Assembly (NCBI RefSeq): GCF_005869875.1
Contig: NZ_VAWG01000004.1
Coordinates: 124,001-188,000, forward strand
Reading direction: 5' to 3'
From: Paenibacillus pinistramenti
Lineage (GTDB): Bacteria > Bacillota > Bacilli > Paenibacillales > Paenibacillaceae
DNA: 64,000 nt
Positions 28,055 to 36,836 of the stretch are shown piece after piece. The notes under the pieces are model-generated. The model saw only the letters and a program-made list of their open reading frames with translations. It was not told where the DNA came from and did not search any database. Position 1 is the first letter of the stretch. Every line of letters starts with the position of its first letter. Made by a program: the position numbers and the translations under genes.

Positions 28055-29260
28055 TTGAAGAAAATACTGTTTATTTCACCGGTCTTCCCTGACCCTAATG
28101 GAGCCGGGAGAGAGAAGCGCGCGTTTCAATGGGTGAAGAGACTTCAGGAAGAGCATGAAGTCCATATGCTTGTGATCGCTGCCAACGGCCAGGCAAAGGC
28201 TGCCCCTGGGCTGCCTGCCTGCCCTTTCCTGGACATTTCCCGCCTAACGGTGTTAGAGAAGAAGGAGGAGAAGAGGAGCAAGCCTTTCCTGATCCTCTCC
28301 ATGATAAAGGCGGTGCTGCCTTTATTGGCCGGCCGGACCTCGGATTCGCCTTTATTAAGCTGGGTTCCGCTGACACGCGCGGAGAAGGAACAGCTTCGGG
28401 AGCGCTATGAACAGCTTCATTTTGACCAGATTCTCTGCTTCCGTTTGTATTTGAGCGATTACGCGGTCTTTCTCCAGCAGCTCACGCATTGCCGGTCGGC
28501 CGAGCTTGATCTGGACGATATCGAATCCTCCACCCATCTGAAGCTGGCGAAGCTGTTTAGAAGCAGGGGCCATGCCGCAAGAGCACTCCTGTCTGATCTA
28601 AGGGGCCTCAATTTCAGCCGCCGGGAAAAGAAGCTCGGCAGCCCGTTTGAATCGGTGTACCTCTGTTCCGAGGAGGACAAGCAGCTCTTTCACGAAAGGC
28701 TGCCGCAGGTGAGCCTGCAGGTGATGCCCAACCGCATTTCGGGCTATCCGGAGCCGCCTGCGCTGCCGGACAATCCTTATGGGCTGCTCTTTGTCGGTTC
28801 CCTGGATTATTTTCCGAATGAAGAGGCGGTGACCTGGTTTATCCAGGAGGTGCTGCCCCGGTTAAGGAAGCGGAACCCGCGGTGGGTGCTGCATGTGGCG
28901 GGGCACAGCAGCAGGCAGGCTTTCAGGGACCTGCTGGATGCCGCGGAGGGCGTTCATTATTATGGCAGGGTTGAGCATTTGGAGGAGATCTACGCCAAAG
29001 CCTACCAAGTGATCTCGCCTCTGCATGCAGGCGGAGGCACAAAGCTGAAGATTCTGGAGGCGATGTGGTACGGCCGCCCGATCATCGCGACTTACGAGTC
29101 TGTGCATGGGCTGGGACTGACGCCGTATCGGCATTATTTGCCTGCTGAAGACGCCGACAGCTTCATCTCCGGCTGTGAACGGGCTGCCGCGGATGCGGAA
29201 TTCGCCCAGACTCTCGCTCGTCAGTCCAGAGAAGTGCTGCTTGAGAAATATTATTTCTAG
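28055..29260 (+). CDS. Family 4 glycosyltransferase
   Basis: 401 residues from a TTG with an AGGAAAGCGGGGGG ribosome region. The N-terminus KKILFISPVFPDPNGAGREKR and the C-terminal GGGTKLKILEAMWYGRPIIATYESVHGLG (E-x7-E-like) are GT4 hallmarks; a middle GLLFVGSLDYFPNEEAVTWF matches the donor-domain start. Fifth gene of the glycan operon, 66 bp after the ABC gene, so coupling here is weaker and the intergenic repeat could tune it. Confidence 0.9.
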   Translation: MKKILFISPVFPDPNGAGREKRAFQWVKRLQEEHEVHMLVIAANGQAKAAPGLPACPFLDISRLTVLEKKEEKRSKPFLILSMIKAVLPLLAGRTSDSPLLSWVPLTRAEKEQLRERYEQLHFDQILCFRLYLSDYAVFLQQLTHCRSAELDLDDIESSTHLKLAKLFRSRGHAARALLSDLRGLNFSRREKKLGSPFESVYLCSEEDKQLFHERLPQVSLQVMPNRISGYPEPPALPDNPYGLLFVGSLDYFPNEEAVTWFIQEVLPRLRKRNPRWVLHVAGHSSRQAFRDLLDAAEGVHYYGRVEHLEEIYAKAYQVISPLHAGGGTKLKILEAMWYGRPIIATYESVHGLGLTPYRHYLPAEDADSFISGCERAAADAEFAQTLARQSREVLLEKYYF

Positions 29261-29283
29261 ATTTAATGGAGTGGTGGTTAGCA

Positions 29284-30429
29284 ATGAAACTGCTGGTCGA
29301 TCCGGAAATTTTCTTCTACGGACGCTGCGGAATGGTGCGTTACTACAGTGCCTTGTTCCGGGAGCTGGAGAGAAGAGGAGTAAGCATAGATATGCCATTG
29401 CTGCTCTCTGAGAGCGACTTTATGGCGGGCAAGTTCCAATTTGCTGAACGGGGGAAAAAGCTTCTCGGCCAAGGCCTGGCCTGGAGGCTGTTTAAGGGCG
29501 CTGTGAACCGGGCGTCCAAGAAGTGGTACCACAGAAAGGTGAAGCAGGGACGGTATGATGCGGTCTTCATCACCTCGGCGGGGTTTGAAGACCATTTCTT
29601 AACCCATTTGCCGGCGGGCAAGCCCTCCCTGATGGTGGTTCATGATACGATGCGATGCGTGCAGGGGCCGGACGGTCTTTACGACCCTTCAGGGCACAAC
29701 GCTGACCGGCTTGCCTATCTCATACCCCGCGTCTCTACGGTCATTGCGATCTCAAATCAGACCAAAAGGGATATTCTTGCCTTAACCGGTGCGAAAGAAC
29801 AGCTAGAAGAAGACCATATTAAAGTCATACATACAGGAAATCTGCTGTCCCTGGACGCCGAAACAGCCGGGCGGCCGGTGGAAGGTCTGCCTGAGCGTTA
29901 TCTCCTCTTTGTCGGGGACCGGACAGGCCGGAAGAACTTCCGCTTCTTTGTGCAGTCCATCTCCAACTGGCTGCTTGAAGAGGAAACGGGTCTAAACCTG
30001 GTGTGCACAGGGCGGACGAACAAATGGGAGCAGGCGCTGCTAGAGCGGCTCGGCATTCAGGACCGGGTTGCCTTTGTTGAAGCCCCTGACGAAACCCTTG
30101 TTCATTTATATAAAAATGCCTTAGGGCTTATTTTTCCAAGCCTATACGAAGGGTTCGGGCTGCCCGTTCTGGAGGCCATGTCGCTGGGCTGTCCGGTTCT
30201 AACCTCGAAGGCAGGGGCGCTGCTGGAGGTTGGCGGCGATGCCGCCGTTTATGTCGACCCTTCTGACGCTGACTCCATTCTGGCTGGGGTCAAGAGCCTC
30301 GTTAGCAGCCCGGAATACCGGCAGCAGCTCATTCGCAAAGGATTGGCGCAGTCCCAAAAATTCACCTTGTCGAATATGGCAGACTTGTTCCTGCAGGAGA
30401 TCGAACAAACCATAACAGCAACGACATGA
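29284..30429 (+). CDS. Family 4 glycosyltransferase, mannosyltransferase-like
   Basis: 381 residues. I place the start at the ATG at 29284 (KLLVDPEIFFYGRCGMVRYY), with GTGGTGG upstream; an ATG 18 nt earlier is possible. FVGDRTGRKNFRFFVQS and LGLIFPSLYEGFGLPVLEAMSLGCPVLTSKAGALLEVGGDAAVYVDP give a classic GT4 donor site (E-x7-E: EGFGLPVLE), common in mannosyl- and rhamnosyltransferases. Last enzyme of the operon. Confidence 0.92.
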   Translation: MKLLVDPEIFFYGRCGMVRYYSALFRELERRGVSIDMPLLLSESDFMAGKFQFAERGKKLLGQGLAWRLFKGAVNRASKKWYHRKVKQGRYDAVFITSAGFEDHFLTHLPAGKPSLMVVHDTMRCVQGPDGLYDPSGHNADRLAYLIPRVSTVIAISNQTKRDILALTGAKEQLEEDHIKVIHTGNLLSLDAETAGRPVEGLPERYLLFVGDRTGRKNFRFFVQSISNWLLEEETGLNLVCTGRTNKWEQALLERLGIQDRVAFVEAPDETLVHLYKNALGLIFPSLYEGFGLPVLEAMSLGCPVLTSKAGALLEVGGDAAVYVDPSDADSILAGVKSLVSSPEYRQQLIRKGLAQSQKFTLSNMADLFLQEIEQTITATT

Positions 30430-30527
30430 CCCCTTATGAAACCTTCCTTCCCATCGAACGTATAGAATTACACGATTTTCGTTTAAATTTGAATTGTTCT
30501 TACTCATCGGGGAGGGTTTAACCAAAC

Positions 30528-31292
30528 ATGCAGATGAACGGATCGATGCTTATTCATGAACGGAAAGACCGAAAGATGGAGCCTTTTTACTGGATTCTCA
30601 CCTTTGAGGGCGCAGCGTTTCTGATCGTACTGGCACTTGCGCTGGTTGCAGGGCCTGCAGTTCTTATCGCTTATTATCCGGCCTGGTGGTCCTGGCTGCT
30701 TCTTGCTGCCGGGGCAGGGCTTGCCTTTTGGCTTGTGCGGTTCTCGCTCCGGTATCTCGCCAAATTAATCAGAAAGAACCGCCGTTTGAATGCGTACCGG
30801 ATCTATGAGGACCGGATCGAATTTGCTGCTTATGATGCAGCCCGGCTGAACCTTACGGAGGGACGTATTCCGCTTGAGGGTGTGGAATCAGTTTACGCCT
30901 CTATGTACTCGGCGGCGCAGTCCTATCATTACAAAAAAACAAAGTGGAGAGAACGGGTGCGCCAGTACGAATGGCTGCCTGTTCTGTATATTGTCTATCG
31001 CAGCGGGGGAAGCCGGCGCGTGCTGGCCGTTCCTTTCTACGAAGATCATGAGGTTGACCGCTGGCTCGGCGCTCTGCAGCAGCACGGAGTCCCGCTCCAG
31101 GCTACCGGGAAGCTTCTGCTGCCCCTGTCTGAAGCTGACCAGCTGCAAACGCTGGACAGCGGGGCGGGAAGCCTGCCTTTGTCCTATGACGGCAGCTTCC
31201 GGCCGTGCTTTGACCGTTTCCTGCATGAGATGAAGAGCATAAACGCTCAGCAGGCTGAACAAGGCAGCAGTCAAGGAGGGGAGCGCGCATGA
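30528..31292 (+). CDS. Unrecognised two-helix membrane protein
   Basis: 254 residues. Two hydrophobic helices (about residues 24-47 and 51-72) separated by YYPAWWSW are followed by a basic cytoplasmic domain with a PH-like texture (AYRIYEDRIEFAAYDAARLNLTEGRIPLEGVESVYAS broken into strands). The start ATG follows GGGGAGGG. It is co-translated with the next gene (ATGA overlap). I assign no function. Confidence 0.72.
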   Translation: MQMNGSMLIHERKDRKMEPFYWILTFEGAAFLIVLALALVAGPAVLIAYYPAWWSWLLLAAGAGLAFWLVRFSLRYLAKLIRKNRRLNAYRIYEDRIEFAAYDAARLNLTEGRIPLEGVESVYASMYSAAQSYHYKKTKWRERVRQYEWLPVLYIVYRSGGSRRVLAVPFYEDHEVDRWLGALQQHGVPLQATGKLLLPLSEADQLQTLDSGAGSLPLSYDGSFRPCFDRFLHEMKSINAQQAEQGSSQGGERA

Positions 31293-31831
31293 ACTTAGTA
31301 CCGGAAATGTTCTTGTCAAAATGGCATCTCATCACCCTCGGCATGATTATCGTGGCCTGGATTGCGCTCGGGATCGGCGGCTATGACCGGAAGACAGTGT
31401 TAAGAAGCGGACTGGGGGCGACGGTGCTGCTATATGTAATTACAACAGCGGCTATTGCTCCGTTCGTTCAGTATAAGGACGCGGTGGAGAAGCGGATGAT
31501 CGCCGAGCTGGACCGGCAGTATGCGGCCCGGCAGGAATCCGGCCAGGAGCTGAGCGGTTCGGATCAGCTTGCTGCTGCTGCCGCTGCTTTCCGGGAGGAC
31601 ACCAGCTACATCATGTACATTTATGCCGGTAATTATTCCGAATCCGAACCATTTACCGGCAGCCTGATCATGAGGATATACGATGACAGCGGCAAGCTGC
31701 TGCAGGAGGAGACTTACGAGAAGCTCACCTTGAAGCCGGGGGAGAAGAAGAAGCTGGACAGCCTCTATTCATCCAAATCCGGCGGGAAATATGAGTACCA
31801 GTTCACGTCTCTTTCTTCTGAAGGCTCTTGA
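31289..31831 (+). CDS. Unrecognised small membrane protein with extracytoplasmic domain
   Basis: 180 residues, start overlapping the previous stop by 4 nt. Two N-terminal membrane helices (about residues 10-28 and 39-60) precede a coil with QYAARQESGQELSG and a small beta-rich domain (SYIMYIYAGNYSESEPFTGSLIMRIYDDSGKLLQEETYEKL) likely outside the cell. The pair probably works together at the membrane. No family recognised. Confidence 0.72.
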   Translation: MNLVPEMFLSKWHLITLGMIIVAWIALGIGGYDRKTVLRSGLGATVLLYVITTAAIAPFVQYKDAVEKRMIAELDRQYAARQESGQELSGSDQLAAAAAAFREDTSYIMYIYAGNYSESEPFTGSLIMRIYDDSGKLLQEETYEKLTLKPGEKKKLDSLYSSKSGGKYEYQFTSLSSEGS

Positions 31832-31842
31832 TTGTGCAGCGC

Positions 31843-31876
31843 AAAAAAAGCGGGGGTGTCCGATAGGGGACACCCC
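31843..31876 (-). terminator. Terminator after the UbiD gene
   Basis: Nine-bp stem GGGGTGTCC/GGACACCCC (31853-31861 with 31868-31876). The seven-A run at 31843-31849 gives minus-strand transcripts a T-tract. It lies 18 bp past the ubiD stop. Confidence 0.88.
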
Positions 31877-31893
31877 TTGTTCATTCTAAGTCA

Positions 31894-33387
31894 TTACTTC
31901 TTAAACAGCTTTGGAGCAAACCGGCTTGGGTCAACCTCCATAAATTTCGATCTTTGGAAGTGATCCTTCAGATGATAAGGCACGGTGCAGTCAAAGATCG
32001 TCTTGCAGGAGATCCCTTTATCCCGGATAAACGGGCTGTATTCCGGGATCTGCGACGGGTCCAGCGGATGGCAGCGGACGGCCGGGATCGTGACGATGTC
32101 GACATCCCCCTGGAAGCGGGTGTTCAGGGCCCACATGACGTCATCACTGTCAAACGGGTCAACATCTTCGCCGACCAGGAACACATGCTTCAGCTCGGGG
32201 AAGGCGGAGAAGGCTAGCAAAGCAGCCTGTCTTTGGCGTCCTTCATCGCTCGGCTGGCTCTTCTTGAACTGCAGAACCGCCATAAATTTGCCGCCGCCCG
32301 ATCTGTGCGCATAGACGTTAAGCAGCCGGCCCGGCATGGCTTTCTCGACCATTTGAATGATGCTGGCTTCCGTTGGAATGCCGGCCAAATTCACGTGCTC
32401 CTCGCTCGGGCCGATAACGGTGCGCATGATTGGATTCTTGCGGTGGGTCACCGCTTTTACCTTGATCAGAGGAACCTTCGGATTGGCTCCGCCCGTATAG
32501 CCCGGAAATTCCGGCATCGCCTTGCCGGTATTTGTATTCTGGTCCTCGCGCACGTAGGAGTTCGGAATCAGCTCCCCTTCAATTACATATTCCGCATTGG
32601 CTATTGCCTTCTCATTGATGGTCAGGCACTGCACGAGCTTGACCGCCTCGTTCCGGAGGGCGCCCGCAATGCCCAGCTCGTTATAGCCGAGCGGCGTGGT
32701 CGGCGGCTCGAAGCAGGCGCCGATTTCGATCGCCGGGTCTACGCCAATGCTGATTGAAATCGGCAGCGGCTTGCCGAGCTGTTCGGCTTTCTCGCGGAAG
32801 GTACCCAGATGGCGCGCGCCGGGCGTGAAGAACATAGAGATTTCATCCTTGCTCTGCAGGCACAAGCGGTGAATGGTAATATCCGACTCGCCCGTTTCCG
32901 TATCCGAGGCATAACACATGCCCATCGTGATGTACGGGCCGGCATCCTCTTCCGTGTTGGTCGGTGCCGGAATCAGCTTGCGGATGTCAAAGCCCGGATC
33001 CTCGGCGCGGTGAACCACTTCCTGGCACTGCGCCTCTTCCTTGGATACCACAACCGGCTGAATAGGTCGCTGTACAGCCTCGTTGAGCAAGAAGCCGAGT
33101 CGGTCAGGCTGTTCATTTAGGAATAAGGCTGCCCGTTCGCGGCTCGCAAGCAGGCCGATGATGACCTTGGCATCCGGATGGCCGTTCACCTTGTTGAAGA
33201 TCATTGCCGGCCCGTTAAGCCGGGTCGGGCGCATCACCGTTCCTCCTGCGCCTACGTAGCGAAACACACCCGAAATTTCCGCATGCGGCTCTACGGGCTC
33301 GTCCGTTTCAATGAGCTGCCCCGGAATGGACTGAAGCAGTTCAATCGCGGAGCGCAGATCATGCACCTTGATGTTCTCTTTCGACAT
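31894..33387 (-). CDS. UbiD-family prenylated-FMN-dependent decarboxylase
   Basis: 497 residues, close to the 470-500 of BsdC/LpdC-type aromatic acid decarboxylases. The prFMN and metal site region is seen in TMGMCYASDTETGESDITIHRL and the Glu-Arg-Glu catalytic network in GYNELGIAGALRNEAVKL. The C-terminal KTIFDCTVPYHLKDHFQRSKF is typical. These cytoplasmic enzymes reversibly decarboxylate aromatic or unsaturated acids with cofactor made by UbiX, encoded divergently at 34626. DUF554 and a small protein precede it in the same operon. The particular acid (gallate, vanillate, 4-hydroxybenzoate or other) cannot be decided. Confidence 0.92.
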   Translation of the reverse strand: MSKENIKVHDLRSAIELLQSIPGQLIETDEPVEPHAEISGVFRYVGAGGTVMRPTRLNGPAMIFNKVNGHPDAKVIIGLLASRERAALFLNEQPDRLGFLLNEAVQRPIQPVVVSKEEAQCQEVVHRAEDPGFDIRKLIPAPTNTEEDAGPYITMGMCYASDTETGESDITIHRLCLQSKDEISMFFTPGARHLGTFREKAEQLGKPLPISISIGVDPAIEIGACFEPPTTPLGYNELGIAGALRNEAVKLVQCLTINEKAIANAEYVIEGELIPNSYVREDQNTNTGKAMPEFPGYTGGANPKVPLIKVKAVTHRKNPIMRTVIGPSEEHVNLAGIPTEASIIQMVEKAMPGRLLNVYAHRSGGGKFMAVLQFKKSQPSDEGRQRQAALLAFSAFPELKHVFLVGEDVDPFDSDDVMWALNTRFQGDVDIVTIPAVRCHPLDPSQIPEYSPFIRDKGISCKTIFDCTVPYHLKDHFQRSKFMEVDPSRFAPKLFKK

Positions 33388-33430
33388 GACTAATCCTCCA
33401 TTAGGAATGAGATTGATTGATCGTTCAGAT

Positions 33431-34144
33431 TCAGGTCATAAACCGGGTCCAAAGCTCCGAAATGGGCATGGCAAACAGCAGGGCGGGCAGCATGTTTGCA
33501 ATGGGGAACGCTTTAACCCCGCTGATCCGGAATCCTGTTACGAGCATGATAATCCCGCCGCACGCCGAGAAGTCGGCTATCATCTCAGGTGTGGTGTGCG
33601 GGAGAATAATTCCTGCGCACAGAAACAGCAGTATCAGCACAATAAATTGCGGCACCGCAATGGTCATGACCATATATCCGAGAGCTGTCGCAAAAATCGC
33701 TGCCGTAAAGAAATCAAGAAACGACTTGGAGATCAGCACCGAGGAATCCCCGGTCATACCTTCATTGAGAGCACCGAAAATACCGGTGCCGCTTGCGCAG
33801 AACAGGACGACAATCCCGACGAACTGGGTCATGAAATTGTCGGCCGTTTTCTCGGGCGCTTTAAATACTTTTTCAATCGGGCCGCGCACCTTATTGGCCA
33901 GCCATTCGATCCCTTTTTCGAGTCTTACCAGTTCCCCGATCGCACTTCCGATCAACAGGGCCAATATTACAGGCGGCAGCATGTGCAATTTCATAATCAT
34001 CGAAACCCCCATGCCCATGGAAGCAGCCCCGAAGGTCAGCGGCAGGCCGACGCGCAGCCGTTCGGGTATTTTCTCGCCGAGAAATGCGCCAAGAAAACCT
34101 CCTATCAGCACAGCCAGGCTATTGATTATAACGCCTATCGGCAT
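33431..34144 (-). CDS. DUF554 family membrane protein (YdfK/YqgA-like)
   Basis: 237 residues with seven predicted membrane helices. The opening MPIGVIINSLAVLIGGFLGA and the segments NFMTQFVGIVVLFCASGTGIFGALNEGMTGD and ADFSACGGIIMLVTGFRIS are diagnostic for DUF554. Function is not established for the family. Its position between UbiD and the small protein suggests transport linked to aromatic acid metabolism, but that is an inference from context. Confidence 0.9.
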   Translation of the reverse strand: MPIGVIINSLAVLIGGFLGAFLGEKIPERLRVGLPLTFGAASMGMGVSMIMKLHMLPPVILALLIGSAIGELVRLEKGIEWLANKVRGPIEKVFKAPEKTADNFMTQFVGIVVLFCASGTGIFGALNEGMTGDSSVLISKSFLDFFTAAIFATALGYMVMTIAVPQFIVLILLFLCAGIILPHTTPEMIADFSACGGIIMLVTGFRISGVKAFPIANMLPALLFAMPISELWTRFMT

Positions 34145-34195
34145 AGCATCTTCTCCTTTTCAGCAGATCCAGTATTCACGGCTAGCAGCACACCA

Positions 34196-34480
34196 TCAGC
34201 AAGATTTACCCCGGTTATAGGAGCAGTTCAGAATCCATACCGATTCATAGCGGTCAAAGAACTCATCCTTCTTCTCGCCGACTTTGGGATCCAGCTCGTG
34301 ATAATCAATAACGCCTAGGTAATAGAGGGTGTACGGATCAATCTTCCTGCTGGTCAGTACATCGTTGACTTCCTTCTGGGCCTCCTCCTTCGAGTAGCCC
34401 TCCTTGATACAAAACGTTGTCATGATGTGGTTCTTCTCCGGAATATCCGCCAGAAAAACGTGACAAAGTGCGCTGCTCAT
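34196..34480 (-). CDS. Small protein of the UbiD operon, unrecognised
   Basis: 94 residues from the ATG after GGGAGGAAGG (an upstream in-frame ATG lacks a site). The sequence includes HVFLADIPEKNHIMTTFCIK, KEEAQKEVNDVLTSRKIDPY and ends NCSYNRGKSC. It has no Cys4 zinc motif, so it is not the BsdD type; it occupies the place of the accessory subunit (LpdD/BsdD) seen beside other UbiD decarboxylases. It could be an unrelated accessory factor. No function claimed. Confidence 0.7.
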   Translation of the reverse strand: MSSALCHVFLADIPEKNHIMTTFCIKEGYSKEEAQKEVNDVLTSRKIDPYTLYYLGVIDYHELDPKVGEKKDEFFDRYESVWILNCSYNRGKSC

Positions 34481-34625
34481 GATTTTTCCTTCCTCCCATT
34501 CGTATTGATTTGACAGACTCATGATTTACCTGGAAAAGAAATTTTATTCGCTTAATAAATTTAGAAATTTTTGCAGATAATAGGTGTACCACAATAACAT
34601 CAAAATTGGGAAGGACGAGTCGGAT

Positions 34626-35210
34626 TTGAAGATCATTGTCGGAATGTCGGGAGCGACCGGCGCTATTTTCGGGGTACGTATCCTGCAGCTGTTAAAGGAG
34701 GCTGGGGCAGAAACGCATCTCGTCCTGTCTCCATGGGCGAAGTCCACGCTTCAGCTGGAAACGCCTTATTCGGTAGAAGAGCTGGAGAAGCTGGCCGATT
34801 ATACTTATTCCCATAAGGACCAGGGAGCGCCGATCTCCAGCGGCTCCTTTAAAATAGAGGGCATGATCGTGGCTCCCTGCAGCATGAAGACGCTGGCCTC
34901 AATCCGTGCCGGCCTGGCCGATAACCTGCTGACCCGGGCTGCCGATGTTATTTTGAAGGAAAGAAAGAAGCTGGTGCTGCTGACGCGCGAAGCCCCGCTT
35001 AATACGATCCACCTGGAAAATATGCTTGCCTTATCCCGAATGGGAACGGTCATTTTCCCGCCCATGCCGGCTTTCTATAATCAGCCTGAAACGATTGACG
35101 ACATCGTCAATCATATTGCTGTCCGCACGCTGGACCAGTTTGGGCTCAACGTGGAGAATGCGAAGCGCTGGCAGGGCCTTAAGGAAGAGAAGCAGGGCCG
35201 AAGATCCTGA
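34626..35210 (+). CDS. UbiX-family flavin prenyltransferase
   Basis: 194 residues from a TTG, 10 nt past GGGAAGGA; a longer frame from an upstream ATG has no ribosome site and would exceed the family length. MSGATGAIFGVRILQLLKE is the FMN-binding signature, with SSGSFKIEGMIVAPCSMKTLASIRAG, LTRAADVILKERKKLVLLTREAPLN and FPPMPAFYNQPETIDDIVNHI completing UbiX. It attaches a dimethylallyl group to FMN, making the prenylated cofactor used by the divergent UbiD. The shared 145-bp promoter region makes co-regulation likely. Confidence 0.94.
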   Translation: MKIIVGMSGATGAIFGVRILQLLKEAGAETHLVLSPWAKSTLQLETPYSVEELEKLADYTYSHKDQGAPISSGSFKIEGMIVAPCSMKTLASIRAGLADNLLTRAADVILKERKKLVLLTREAPLNTIHLENMLALSRMGTVIFPPMPAFYNQPETIDDIVNHIAVRTLDQFGLNVENAKRWQGLKEEKQGRRS

Positions 35211-35345
35211 TCCACGCCCTGACATCCTCAAGCCCTGACAGTCCCACGCCCGGATTGAGCCATGTCCTGAGTGCCCCAAGCCTTGACTGAGCACGCCTCC
35301 GGCCGGGCCGTGCTGCTGTCATTCTGCCTCATCCGGCCGTAAATA

Positions 35346-35377
35346 AGCCGCTCCATTCAGGAGCCGGCTATTTTTTT
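35346..35377 (+). terminator. Terminator before the esterase gene
   Basis: Stem AGCCG-CTCC with GGAG-CCGGCT carrying a single bulged C, 5-nt loop, followed by a seven-T run. Confidence 0.82.
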
Positions 35378-35455
35378 GCCCGCAAATGGAAGTATGCGGA
35401 ATTTTGGGGGTGCGTCTTTTTAGGCAGGCCTTGTTATAATCGGAGGAGAAATATC

Positions 35456-35511
35456 ATTAAAGGAAAACCATTAAAGGAAAACCATTAGAGAAAAACCATT
35501 AGAGGAGGAAG
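35456..35511. repeat. 14-bp tandem repeat whose last copy is the ribosome-binding site
   Basis: Four units: ATTAAAGGAAAACC twice (35456, 35470), ATTAGAGAAAAACC (35484) and ATTAGAGGAGGAAG (35498). The fourth has diverged into the AGAGGAGG ribosome site of the gene starting at 35516. Confidence 0.92.
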
Positions 35512-35515
35512 CCGT

Positions 35516-36679
35516 ATGAACGGGAGCCGGCAGGTAAAAGAACTCGCATTGTCAGAAGTGGAGCATCTGCGTATTCATGGCCGCACGACGGGCCGCCGCA
35601 ATCCGTTAACCTTGTTCTGGACAGGGAGCGGGGTTGAGTTCAATGCCAGGGGAGCTGAGCTGTGGCTGGAAATCGAGACCGGCTATGACTTTTACGAGCA
35701 GTGGATCACGGTCATGATCAATGCTGTGCCTGTCAGCAGGCAAATGCTGCCTGCAGGAAGACACTGGGTGTGCATTTATAGGGGCATGAATGCGGAGAAA
35801 GCCCGAAATGTGCAGGTGATCAAGGACGTCCAGGCGATGAGCGGGGACCCGGGCAGCTTTATGAGCATTCATGCTGTCCGCTTTGACGGCGGGTTCCTGC
35901 CGGTGGAGGAGAAGCCCTGCAAGCTGGAGTTTATCGGGGACAGCATTACATCGGGCGAAGGGGCCATTGGTGCCAAGGCAGAGGAAGACTGGATTCCCAT
36001 GTGGTTCAGCGCTGTACATAATTACACGGCAATAACAGCAGCGGCTGTAAATGCGGAGTACCGGGTGATCTCCCAGAGCGGCTGGGGAGTGCTGACCGGC
36101 TGGGATAACAATCCGCATACGAATCTGCCGGCTCACTATGAGAAGGTGTGCGGCTTACTTCGCGGGGAGAAGAACCAGGCCCTGGGCGCTGGCGAGGACA
36201 ATGATTTTGCTGCCTGGCAGCCGGATGTGGTCGTTGTTAATCTGGGCAGCAATGACGGCGGGGCCTTTTTCACACCGGAGTGGGTGGATCGGGAGACAGG
36301 AAGAACGTACAAGCAGCGGCTGCTTGAAGACGGTTCGTTTCATCCGGAGGATCTGAAGGCGTTTGAGGAGGCAGTGGTCCATTTTCTCGGCAAGCTGAGA
36401 ACCTGCAATCCGCAGGCTCAGATCGTCTGGGCTTACGGGATGCTCGGCCGGGTCATGATGCCGGCGATTTACCGGGCTGTGGATGCGTACATGGCCCAGT
36501 CAGGGGACCGGAACGTGTCGGTCTTTCAGCTCCCGAATATGACGGAAGAGACGGCCGGCTCCCGGAGCCACCCCGGTCTTCTTGCCCACCAGGAGGCGGC
36601 CCGGGCGCTGGCGGGGTATCTGAAAGAGCTGCTGCCGGAGAGAACATCCGGAGAGAACATAGAGTTAAATTTATATTAA
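35516..36679 (+). CDS. SGNH hydrolase, carbohydrate esterase family 2-like
   Basis: 387 residues. An N-terminal jelly-roll-like part (about 1-130; LTLFWTGSGVEFNARGAELWLEIE) precedes the SGNH domain with the nucleophile in FIGDSITSGEG, the Gly/Asn block in VNLGSNDGG and the Asp/His end replaced by RSHPGLLAHQEAA. This two-domain layout fits CE2 enzymes, which remove acetyl groups from plant or bacterial polysaccharides. No signal peptide, so it may act on imported oligosaccharides. Confidence 0.85.
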   Translation: MNGSRQVKELALSEVEHLRIHGRTTGRRNPLTLFWTGSGVEFNARGAELWLEIETGYDFYEQWITVMINAVPVSRQMLPAGRHWVCIYRGMNAEKARNVQVIKDVQAMSGDPGSFMSIHAVRFDGGFLPVEEKPCKLEFIGDSITSGEGAIGAKAEEDWIPMWFSAVHNYTAITAAAVNAEYRVISQSGWGVLTGWDNNPHTNLPAHYEKVCGLLRGEKNQALGAGEDNDFAAWQPDVVVVNLGSNDGGAFFTPEWVDRETGRTYKQRLLEDGSFHPEDLKAFEEAVVHFLGKLRTCNPQAQIVWAYGMLGRVMMPAIYRAVDAYMAQSGDRNVSVFQLPNMTEETAGSRSHPGLLAHQEAARALAGYLKELLPERTSGENIELNLY

Positions 36680-36836
36680 ATCTCAAATTTGGAATGTTGT
36701 GTGCTAGCTAACTTCCTTAAATTTACTGTATGATATTAAGCAGGTGGACAATTTAACCCATTTGTTTCGCGAACGAAGAAGCTCTTTGAAGAATTCCATA
36801 ATATTGTAATTGTCGGATCAAAAAAGGAGAAGATTT

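Larger units (their letters stand above)
35211..35515. other. Intergenic stretch between UbiX and the esterase gene
   Basis: About 305 bp. It holds degenerate CCCTGACA-like words after the ubiX stop, a terminator (35346-35377), a TATAAT at 35435-35440 without a good -35 box, and the 14-bp tandem repeat leading into the next ribosome site. No gene seen. Confidence 0.7.

Noticed and set aside
23074..30429. Bacteriocin or lantibiotic export operon because of the ABC half-transporter
   Set aside because: No precursor peptide, no modification enzyme and no C39 peptidase domain; all other genes are glycosyltransferases.
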